This document shows, piece after piece, positions 54,306 through 61,297 of a stretch of 64,000 nt of DNA. The notes beneath the pieces are model-generated. The model had not been told where the DNA came from and ran no database searches. It saw only the letters and a list, made by a program, of their open reading frames with translations. The DNA lies in assembly GCA_016716135.1 (NCBI GenBank), contig JADJWX010000002.1, positions 62,001 through 126,000 of the forward strand, read 5' to 3'. Position numbers and translations under genes: made by a program. Numbering within the stretch: position 1 is the first letter of the stretch; each line of letters starts with the position of its first letter. Source of the stretch: Lewinellaceae bacterium (lineage in GTDB: Bacteria; Bacteroidota; Bacteroidia; Chitinophagales; Saprospiraceae).

Positions 54306-56114
54306 TCAGTTGTGTTGCTGTTGAAGGACGTGGTGTGCCAGCACGATGAAAGTCGGCGTGGTGTAGTTTTCGATCCGCATTTGGAAAAAAGTGTTGGTGT
54401 CGCGCAGGGTAGCGTCGCGGAAATCCGGCTCTGCGCACATGCGGTGGTAGATCGCCGACATATCTGCCCGGAGCTGTTCTATTTCGGGCGAAGTCTGCTT
54501 GGCTTGCATGGCGAAGACCTTTTCCCAGAGCGCATTTTTAATCTTTTGCCGTTCGGCCAGACCCAGTTCCCGTTGTACGCCCTGGCTATCGAAACGGGCG
54601 ATCAGGCTGGCGAAATAGGCCGACGCGCCGCCCCGGTTGCTGTCGAATTCGCGTTTTTGCGGTTTTCCGGCCTGGCGTCGGCGTTCGGCTTGCTGGGCCA
54701 TGTAGGTCATGCAGGCCTCCAGGTGCTGCGGGCCGTATTCGGAATACCAACGGGAGAAGGTGCCGGGATGGGTGCGGTTGGCGCCGAGGGAGAGCAAGTG
54801 GGCATACAGCCGGTTTTTGCGCTCGCGGGCGGATTCGTTTTCCGGGTTTTCGGGCGGAATTTGCGGGGTGTGCGGTTCTTTCACGAACAATCGCAGGGCG
54901 CTCAGCAGGGTACCGTGTGGGCGATCTGGCCGCAGGAACTTTTCGGGTGTCAATGCCCAGGTTTCGGGGTTGTCTTCCAGGTACCTGGCCTGGCTTTCGA
55001 TGGCATCGCGGAGCCGCATTTCGGCCTCTTCGAGGGTGACATCGCCCGCATTTCGGGCAGAATGCAGGTTTTCGACCAGCAATTCCACGCATTTTTGGGC
55101 GGTGTAGGACATGAAATGGTCCTTCAAGTAGGCATTTTCACAACTATGCCGGATCCGGCCAGTCCCCAAAAGTGGCAGGTAAATCCGTGCCAACAGGAAT
55201 TGCCACAGCACGGCCGCCCGTGCCAGCGCGCCGCCGCCGGCAGCGGGCGGGGGAGCCGCAATATTTTTTTGCTCAAAAATTTGCCCGGAATCACCGGAGG
55301 GCGTTCCTTGCTGTTGGGCGGTTTTTATCCCCGGTTCTGTCGGCTTTGCCGACTGGAAAAAAACGTCTTCCGCTTCAGCGGAAAGCCGCTCCTCTTCATT
55401 CTTCTTTTTTTCAACGGTTTTAATTATTGGGGGAATTGTGGAAATTTTTTCCTGTTGTTCCACCGCATTTGGCTCGGAATCGGTCGCATTTTCGCCGCTG
55501 GCGTCTGCCCATTCCGGGCCGAAAATCCAGGTCATATTGACCAGGCCGATCACGTTGCCACGGCCTTTGGGATCAGGCTCTCCGGCACGGTTGAGGCGCG
55601 TCCAGGACAGGAAGAACGGGAAACCTTTCAGCGTGTCGCCGCTTTGCGTGACCCAGGCAGCCGTCGTCTTGCGGCGCCAGTTTTGGACCGTGCGACGAAT
55701 GTTATCGGAAATCACCGGCATCCCGGATTTGGTGCGTTCGATGGCGGCGCCCACTTCGTTCAGTTGTGCTCGCCGGCCTTCCGAGAGCCGGAGCAGCATC
55801 CCGTGGGCGACGTTGTTGGTCTGCAAGGGCCAGTGGCCGCGCTGGCCGGCGCGCCACAGCTCGTATTCCGCCGGATTAGACACGGCCAGTTCAGCCAATT
55901 GTTTCCAAACGATGGTCTGGCAGTGCCGCAGGAATTCGTACACCTTACTGCCCACCAGGTTGTTGCCCGGGTGCGCATCCTCGTAGTCCAGGAGGGCGTC
56001 TTTGAGTTCTTCCCGGCGCAGGTTAATGTCGAGATTCAGGATGCGTTGCAGGTTGTGGTGTTCCTGCTCCCAAGCATTCGGAGTGGGGCGGGGATTCGAC
56101 TTGGATGCCGTCAT
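54306..56114 (-). CDS. Large replication-type protein (unrecognised)
   Basis: 602 residues from MTASKSNPRPTPN; an earlier start is possible but would be in a Pro/Gly-rich leader. Helical N-terminal region (LDINLRREELKDALLDYEDA, QTIVWKQLAELAVSNPAEY), a low-complexity middle with EEERLSAEAEDVF, and a helical C-terminal region (ARERKNRLYAHLLSLGANRT, ELGLAERQKIKNALWEKVFA). The DnaD/RepA-like look and place before dnaB suggest an initiator or primase partner. I do not recognise a named family. Confidence 0.4.
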   Translation of the reverse strand: MTASKSNPRPTPNAWEQEHHNLQRILNLDINLRREELKDALLDYEDAHPGNNLVGSKVYEFLRHCQTIVWKQLAELAVSNPAEYELWRAGQRGHWPLQTNNVAHGMLLRLSEGRRAQLNEVGAAIERTKSGMPVISDNIRRTVQNWRRKTTAAWVTQSGDTLKGFPFFLSWTRLNRAGEPDPKGRGNVIGLVNMTWIFGPEWADASGENATDSEPNAVEQQEKISTIPPIIKTVEKKKNEEERLSAEAEDVFFQSAKPTEPGIKTAQQQGTPSGDSGQIFEQKNIAAPPPAAGGGALARAAVLWQFLLARIYLPLLGTGRIRHSCENAYLKDHFMSYTAQKCVELLVENLHSARNAGDVTLEEAEMRLRDAIESQARYLEDNPETWALTPEKFLRPDRPHGTLLSALRLFVKEPHTPQIPPENPENESARERKNRLYAHLLSLGANRTHPGTFSRWYSEYGPQHLEACMTYMAQQAERRRQAGKPQKREFDSNRGGASAYFASLIARFDSQGVQRELGLAERQKIKNALWEKVFAMQAKQTSPEIEQLRADMSAIYHRMCAEPDFRDATLRDTNTFFQMRIENYTTPTFIVLAHHVLQQQHN

Positions 56115-56222
56115 AACAAAAGGAGAAAAGTGGCGGCCCCGAGTCCTCGGGGCCACCGGATATGAGCGTTTTGCTGTTGGTCGTATGTATGCCCCGCATG
56201 TGCAACTGCCGGGACAAAAAAA

Positions 56223-56465
56223 TTAATCCCAATCACCGTTGGTGATGTGGCAGCCCGCTACCTGTACGACGTGGTGTACCTCCCAATAGGTCAGGCGGTG
56301 CCTTTCGACAAATTTCGTAGCTTCGAGCACCGCTTCTTCTTCCGTGGTCTGGTCTAAGCGGATGTCAATATGCTCGTCCTGTTCTTTGCTATCGCGAAAC
56401 GGACTTTCGGCGACCAGGTAGCCGATTTCCCGGGCGTCCTTTTTGAGAATTGTCAGGTAATACAT
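56223..56465 (-). CDS. Unrecognised 80-residue early protein
   Basis: From MYYLTILKKDAREIGYLVAE. Small alpha/beta protein with acidic patches (DEHIDIRLDQTTEEEAVLEA) and a His-rich end (WEVHHVVQVAGCH). Overlaps the 3' end of the next upstream gene by 77 bases, which is long for real genes and may mean that one of the two ends is shifted. Confidence 0.4.
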   Translation of the reverse strand: MYYLTILKKDAREIGYLVAESPFRDSKEQDEHIDIRLDQTTEEEAVLEATKFVERHRLTYWEVHHVVQVAGCHITNGDWD

Positions 56466-56814
56466 GCGTGTCAGGTTGTGATTGTGCCAGAAAATTGGAT
56501 ATGTAATGCGGGTGGAGCCGGCTTTCACGCCGCTCGTCCATCAGAAAATGCTTGTAGCGCATCAGTTCCTCCAGGTCGTACTGCGTACCACCGGTGCCGG
56601 GAATTACGATAGGATGCAAGTGGTCCAATTCCACGCCTCTTTTCAGCAGTATCTTCGGCCAGCCCAGTTTTTGCATCGCATCGGTGTGGCTGATCCAATG
56701 CGGGCTGACGGCCATGCCGGAAAGGATACCTCCCGCCTTGCCGATCACATTCATCAATACCTCGTTTATTTGTGATTCCAGCTGCTGAAGTTCCTGTTGA
56801 CTGAGAGAGATCAT
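56389..56814 (-). CDS. Early DNA-binding-type protein, C-terminus uncertain
   Basis: 141 residues: an amphipathic N-terminal helix (LSQQELQQLESQINEVLMNV) then a MerR/excisionase-like pattern (ISHTDAMQKLGWPKILLKRG...GGTQYDLEELMRYKHF). The last 40 residues are basic and overlap the downstream gene, so the true C-terminus may be near YISNF. Possibly an excisionase-type or transcriptional regulator. Confidence 0.4.
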   Translation of the reverse strand: MISLSQQELQQLESQINEVLMNVIGKAGGILSGMAVSPHWISHTDAMQKLGWPKILLKRGVELDHLHPIVIPGTGGTQYDLEELMRYKHFLMDERRESRLHPHYISNFLAQSQPDTHVLPDNSQKGRPGNRLPGRRKSVSR

Positions 56815-56862
56815 AAGTCGCGTAAATTGGTTGTATTAAATTTTTACTCAAATTGTTTTGAA

Positions 56863-57126
56863 TTAGAGCGGCAAATTGGCTACCTTTTCGGCAAAATAGC
56901 GCTGTTTTTGCAGCCGTTGAGACTGTTTCTCTGTCTTATAGCGGCTTAGAAATTCGGCGGCTTCGACCAGCAAATCATATCCCTCATACCTCCCCGCAAA
57001 TACCAACCGAAGCCATTCCGGCGAGATGCCCCGCTCTCTGCAAAAAGCAGTCACTGAGCCATATTCTTGCCGGAACTTCGCCCGAAGTTCCATGCGCAGT
57101 TGAACGATATCAGCGGATTTGGTCAT
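56863..57126 (-). CDS. Small Cro-like early regulator
   Basis: 87 residues, basic, with a helix-turn-helix-like segment (YGSVTAFCRERGISPEWLRLVF) near residues 22-44. It is the first gene of the leftward early operon and faces the repressor gene across the operator region, the position of Cro in temperate phages. Confidence 0.5.
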   Translation of the reverse strand: MTKSADIVQLRMELRAKFRQEYGSVTAFCRERGISPEWLRLVFAGRYEGYDLLVEAAEFLSRYKTEKQSQRLQKQRYFAEKVANLPL

Positions 57127-57186
57127 TCCTTTTTTGCGTTCTTTGCGTTTTGATTTGTGAATTGACAGGGCAAAAATATGTAAAAA

Positions 57187-57221
57187 TTGAGTTTATCTCA
57201 AATAAATTGAGATTATTTCAA
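57187..57221. promoter_or_regulatory. Two operator palindromes between repressor and early operon
   Basis: TTGAGTTTATCTCAA (57187-57201, perfect 5-bp arms) and TTGAGATTATTTCAA (57207-57221, 4-bp arms) lie 20 bases apart, the spacing expected for dimer sites on the same face of DNA. They sit between the divergent Cro-like and CI-like genes. The CI-like protein is the likely binder. Confidence 0.6.
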
Positions 57222-57240
57222 AAATTACCCTTTTTGTGGT

Positions 57241-57738
57241 ATGAAAACAGACAGGTTAGAAGAAATTCGGCGGGATTTGGGCCTAAGTAAGGCCCAAATG
57301 GCAGATTTGATGGGCATAGAGGCATCTTACTATTCGCATATCCTCAAAGGAGAAGGGAAAGGGAACTTGCGCCTGGAGCACCTGGAGCGGCTTCTAAATG
57401 ATGCCAATGTCAATCCGTTGTGGCTTATCACGGGGGAAGGAGCGAAGTACTTGGGAAAAACTCAAGATTTAGAACTGCGCGGTGAGCCCACGGAAGAAGA
57501 AGTGGAGCAGCTGTACAATTTCGTTTTGCAACAGTATCCGGCCGACTTGAGTACCAATCAAGTATATATGCTCAAGTTAGCCTGTGCGCAAGCATTCGTG
57601 GATTACCCGGAGTTAAAGCGGTTGGACCAATTGGGTCTGGTCGTCAGTGTTTACCTGAGAGTCATTGTGCGGTTTCCCACTATCGACCTCGTCAACCTTT
57701 TGGGTCTCAATGATGTGGCTGCCACTCTTAGCAAGTAA
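57241..57738 (+). CDS. CI/XRE-type lysogeny repressor
   Basis: 165 residues. N-terminal helix-turn-helix of the XRE type (RLEEIRRDLGLSKAQMADLM, then YYSHILKGEGKGNLRLEHL) in residues 1-60. The C-terminal 100 residues are helical and lack the Ser-Lys protease of LexA-type repressors, so induction must differ from the RecA route. The gene reads away from the early operon across the palindromic operators. It marks the right end of the element, as no phage-type gene follows. Confidence 0.75.
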   Translation: MKTDRLEEIRRDLGLSKAQMADLMGIEASYYSHILKGEGKGNLRLEHLERLLNDANVNPLWLITGEGAKYLGKTQDLELRGEPTEEEVEQLYNFVLQQYPADLSTNQVYMLKLACAQAFVDYPELKRLDQLGLVVSVYLRVIVRFPTIDLVNLLGLNDVAATLSK

Positions 57739-58303
57739 TATTAGCCTTAACCGGATGCATAACTGGACAACCTTGGTCGACTTCATGAGTAATCGGTCTG
57801 TTTTTTAAGACAGTGGCAAATATAGCGTACCGATTCGTTTTTAAAAACATTTTGTTTCAACCCGAAATAAATCTTGCGACTTTTGTTAAGGCTGGTGTTG
57901 GAAAAACATACTTAAGGGTTGCCCGATTTGCTGCGGCGATATGTTGCCAACAACCATCAAACGGTGAAGAAAATCGCTGGGAAAGGCTTTAATGCAGTGG
58001 CGCCAGAAGGGGAGGAGATGCCCCGGCAGCGTAGAAATTTGGCAGAAAAAACGAAGAAAGAGAAAAAATTTATTGCACTAAATTCTGTACCAATGAAAAC
58101 TGAAAATAAGTGCAACTAATTGATTTTAAATAACTTAAATAGGAGTATACAGGAGCATTTTTTTAACGTCTCGTTAACCTCGCTTAAAACATCCTCCCGC
58201 TTTAGTTTTTTGTACGACAGGTAAACGTTGAACCGCAGGGTTTGTGTTTTCCTAAAATCGGATTACCCGACAAACAACCGCTTCTGACCGACAAACACTT
58301 AGG
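57739..58303. other. Gene-free stretch at the right end of the element
   Basis: About 565 bases with no frame I trust. It holds an inverted pair AATCGGT (57792 region) and ACCGATT (57830 region), and poly-T runs. No integrase, no attachment repeat that I can match to the left end at 11.35-11.40 kb. This is the presumed right boundary of the element. Confidence 0.4.
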
Positions 58304-58927
58304 ATGAAACTCCCGCTTGATGACCCACAAACGATGTTTACGCTCCTGCGCCCGGAAACGGCTTTGGAGAAGTTGTTGTTGGGCCAACCGGAAGTTCAAC
58401 ACGGCTTGCGCTGGGGCGAACCGCGGTTCGGGCATCCGGAAGGGAAGGTCATTTTCCATGTGCGCGAAGTGCTGGACAATATCGATCTGCTGCACCATTT
58501 GCCCGACGCCTGGCGCGCCCAGTTGCGGCTGATCACCCTGGTGCACGATACGTTTAAATATGCGGAAGACCGGTCGCACCCGCGCGACTGGAACAAGCAC
58601 CACGGCATTCTGGCCCGGAAATTCCTGGAAACACATTACGCGGATAAAACGGTGCTGGATATCATCGAAACCCACGATGATGCCTACTACGCCTGGCTGG
58701 TGCAAAAGCACGAACCGTTTGGCCGGGAAAATCGCCACAAATCGCTGGAAAACCTCTTGCCAAGGGTGGAGCACTGCCTCCAGTTGTTCTATCTTTTTTT
58801 TAAATGCGACACCCAAACCGGCGACAAAACGCAGGCGCCGCTGAAGTGGTTTGAGCGGACGGTGCCGGGGATTGATCCCGTGCCGGTGCGGGAGGCGGCG
58901 CAGCCGTCTTACGGCCTGGAGCCTTAA
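58304..58927 (+). CDS. HD-domain phosphohydrolase-like protein
   Basis: 207 residues. HD-type metal residues: KVIFHVREVLDNI (His), LITLVHDTFKY (His-Asp), HHGILARKFLE (His-His) and IIETHDDAYYAW (His-Asp). The family cleaves phosphomonoesters or nucleotides. Host gene after the element boundary; it converges on the regulator gene with a 4-base overlap. Exact substrate unknown. Confidence 0.7.
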   Translation: MKLPLDDPQTMFTLLRPETALEKLLLGQPEVQHGLRWGEPRFGHPEGKVIFHVREVLDNIDLLHHLPDAWRAQLRLITLVHDTFKYAEDRSHPRDWNKHHGILARKFLETHYADKTVLDIIETHDDAYYAWLVQKHEPFGRENRHKSLENLLPRVEHCLQLFYLFFKCDTQTGDKTQAPLKWFERTVPGIDPVPVREAAQPSYGLEP

Positions 58928-59957
58928 CCACACAGACACCGGATTTCCAAACCTATTTTGGGGCCCATCGCTTTACCGTTGGAGCGATGAGCCATATTCC
59001 ACGGGAAGTTCTTCCATTTTTTGCCGTACCCGCGCTTGTAGTTTTTCAAAAAAACGAAAACGCTGTTTCTCCCCTCCTGGCTCATGCGAATGGAGCAGCG
59101 CTGGAGGCGGCTGAACCAATCTTCCGCATAATCGCAAAAAAGCGGAGAGCCGGAGCCGCCGAAATTGGGGTTGTCGAAGGTGAAAAAAGCTTGCCGGAAG
59201 TTGGGCGCCTGCAGCAGGAATGTATTGTTCGTATGTGCGATCTCATTGTGATACAGCAATAACCCGGCTCCGGCTTGGCCCTGCTGGTCCATTTTCCGCC
59301 CGTGTTCGGCCATCGCCTGTTGCCAATGCAGCAAATCCTGGATCTGTTCGCAGAGCAGGCGCGCCATGCCTTTCTCGGCAAAGCCGCCTTCATAGGCCAG
59401 AAAATCGATCTGGTTGAGCGTATTCTCCAGCATATTCAACGACCAGAATTCACAACTTTCAAGTTGGCAGTATCGGGTCAGTACGGATTGGGCGCGCTGT
59501 TGCACCGCCTCTATTTCCGGAAATTCCTCCAGGCAGAATTTCTTGTTTTGAAACGCGGGAAGCAGCCAGGTTGTCCGGCTCCAGATGTACAGTTTAAAGG
59601 CGGTGAGTTCGGGGTATTTCAGGTAGCAAAAGAGCGGTATTTCTGCCGAGGCGTAGAATAATTTAAGCTGTGGTACCTGGAGGGCACCGGTTAGGCCATT
59701 GCCGGAAAATCCACGGTCACCGTGCCGGGTTTATCCAGTACAAAATGATCGAGCGAAATTTGGAAATGCCGCGCCAATGCCACCAGTTCATCGGCAGTAA
59801 AAGCCGACGCCCGGCGCAGGCGTTTGTACAGTGCGCTTCGGCTGATGCCCAACACCGGTTCGATACTTCGAACCAGTTCCACATGCGGAGGAAGTTGTTT
59901 TTGGATTTCGGAAATCAGGTAAGCGGCGAGGTCGGGTTGAGGTGGTTTTTCATTCAT
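58924..59957 (-). CDS. XRE-type transcriptional regulator, split by a frameshift
   Basis: The N-terminal part (88 residues from MNEKPPQPDL) is a helix-turn-helix (LGISRSALYKRLRRASAFTA) and stops at 59691. One base added near 59688 continues in the other frame as LTGALQVPQLKLFYASAEIP and on to the end, giving about 345 residues. The pattern KLFYASAEIPLFCYLKYPEL is the C-terminal part of a known Bacteroidota regulator form (helix-turn-helix plus a helical ligand domain). I therefore treat the two frames as one gene. Confidence 0.6.
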
Positions 59958-60212
59958 GGCAGGTCCGGTTATTGCATTTATAAAGGTAACTGCACAGGCC
60001 CAAAGCCACAACTTGCCGCAATTTTTTTCTCAGTTTTGGAAATCCCGACACCGATTTTACAGCGGAATGTCCAAAATGGAAACAGAATCCGGTTTTAGGC
60101 CGGTTTAGTGTCCAAAATGGACACAAACGCCCCTTCCTGTTTCCAAAACCGACACAATTGGCGCTGGCGCGAGAATACTGAGCCACAGATATTTGGTCCT
60201 GCATTCAACTAC
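59958..60212. other. Intergenic region upstream of the regulator
   Basis: No gene. It contains two copies of the 10-base core TGTCCAAAAT (60067-60115 region, GTCCAAAATGGA occurring twice), which could be operator half-sites for the adjacent regulator. The rest is featureless. Confidence 0.4.
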
Positions 60213-60367
60213 AATGGTTCGTGAATATTTGCAGTTGGCGCGGACGCCAACTGCGGCATCTCGTTAAGAATCAAGCCTGAACGCCTTTGTTGGCGTCCGC
60301 GCCAACAATTCTTTTTGACACTCATTTTCAGGGCTTTATAAAATTGTTCACGAACTATTACAACTAC
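60213..60367. repeat. MITE-like inverted repeat with nested hairpins
   Basis: Outer arms CAATGGTTCGTGAA and TTCACGAACTATTA are near-complements. Inside lie two 18-base hairpins, GTTGGCGCGGACGCCAAC (60234-60251) and GTTGGCGTCCGCGCCAAC (60289-60306), which are complements of each other. No coding capacity. The left arm lies near the regulator side and the right arm abuts the lipoprotein gene, where it may alter its promoter. Confidence 0.6.
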
Positions 60368-60374
60368 AATTCAA

Positions 60375-61145
60375 TTGAAAAACAGCATCCTCATCCTGCT
60401 TCTGATCGCCGCGCTTGGACCAGGCTGCATCAAGGAAATCCAGATACCCTTCATACCAGTGCCGAAGATGAAGTCTTGTCCCTGGCCGGCTATTTCAACG
60501 GAAGGAAATACCACCATGGGTTTTAAAGTTAACAGACAAAACTGGGTACCCTGCGTAAGCCTGAATTTCTATGGCATTCAGGGCGTGGAGGGCAGCCTGC
60601 GGGAATCCGATGGCAGCAACAGGTTATGGCTCCGGGGGTTTTATTCTATAAACGGCGTCGATACATCGAGTACCCTCGACATTAAACTCAGCCCACTGAA
60701 AACAGGCCTGATCCGCCTGCCCGGCGCCGGAAATCGGCTCGACGGGTATCTCTCCAAGCTGAACGAGCGCTCAATTACTGTACTTCAGGACAAAACACAG
60801 CCCGCCCTGGAAATACCGGTTACCGATATTGACCGGCTGCGATTCAAGGAAAAAGGCAGTGTCAGGCGCGGCTTGTTGTACGGTGCCCTGATCGGCTTCG
60901 GAGCAGGTTTTGTTTTCGGAGTTGCAACTGCCGGCAGTTCCTCCTGCACCCCGGGTTCCGCGTTTTGCGTCCAGGTTTCGCCGCTTGCAGTGGGCTTATT
61001 CAGCGGCCTGCTTGCCTGCGGCGCCGGTATGGTGATTGGCGGCGCAGTCGGCAGTTTCCGAACTGGCGTTCCGATTAATGGCCGGCAGGACGAATACGAG
61101 CGCCAACGGCAATTACTGGAACAGTACCGGTTCCAGGACAAGTAA
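60375..61145 (+). CDS. Lipoprotein with C-terminal membrane helices
   Basis: 256 residues from a TTG start. Lipobox LGPGC with Cys near residue 18, a beta-rich domain, then two hydrophobic Gly-rich helices (LLYGALIGFGAGFVFGVATA and VGLFSGLLACGAGMVIGGAVG) and a charged end with YERQRQLLEQYRFQDK. The Gly-rich repeat is like glycine-zipper proteins of the outer membrane. Host gene, not an element gene. Confidence 0.6.
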   Translation: MKNSILILLLIAALGPGCIKEIQIPFIPVPKMKSCPWPAISTEGNTTMGFKVNRQNWVPCVSLNFYGIQGVEGSLRESDGSNRLWLRGFYSINGVDTSSTLDIKLSPLKTGLIRLPGAGNRLDGYLSKLNERSITVLQDKTQPALEIPVTDIDRLRFKEKGSVRRGLLYGALIGFGAGFVFGVATAGSSSCTPGSAFCVQVSPLAVGLFSGLLACGAGMVIGGAVGSFRTGVPINGRQDEYERQRQLLEQYRFQDK

Positions 61146-61297
61146 TGGTTTGCCCAGATCCCCGGCGTCTTACCCCGATATATCGGCCTCGCATTTTGAC
61201 GGACGCCCCCCTTCATTGTACTTTTGCCCCGCGCAAAGCGAAAGCCTGTTTCGCCACCAAAATTTAATTGCGAAACACAAGTGCGCGCCATAAAACA

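Larger units (their letters stand above)
50430..55470. repeat. Dense dispersed octamer AAATGCGG/CCGCATTT
   Basis: By eye I count about 23 exact copies between 50.43 and 55.47 kb (18 as CCGCATTT, 5 as AAATGCGG on the plus strand), plus about ten with one mismatch. Examples are at 50430, 50489, 50604, 50898, 51202, 52027 and 55466. The copies fall in all three codon phases (KMR, NAA, KCG), so protein repeats do not explain them. Elsewhere in the window I find only about three. See findings. Confidence 0.75.

Noticed and set aside
50430..55470. AAATGCGG as a natural DNA-uptake signal
   Set aside because: It resembles the Haemophilus uptake core AAGTGCGG, but uptake signals spread over whole genomes. 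Here the motif is confined to one operon, so I do not claim this role.
54312..56165. 617-codon frame on the plus strand opposite the large replication-type gene
   Set aside because: Similar in length, but its translation is rich in Gly/Arg/His and lacks any motif. The minus-strand protein has normal composition and fits the operon.
11394..57738. Ordinary tailed prophage
   Set aside because: No terminase, portal, major capsid of HK97 type, tail tube, tape measure or baseplate is recognisable in 46 kb, and the fibres carry signal peptides.
57919..58119. Possible 66-codon gene in the right-end gap
   Set aside because: TTG start, lysine-rich low-complexity translation, no neighbours in an operon. 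Not supported.
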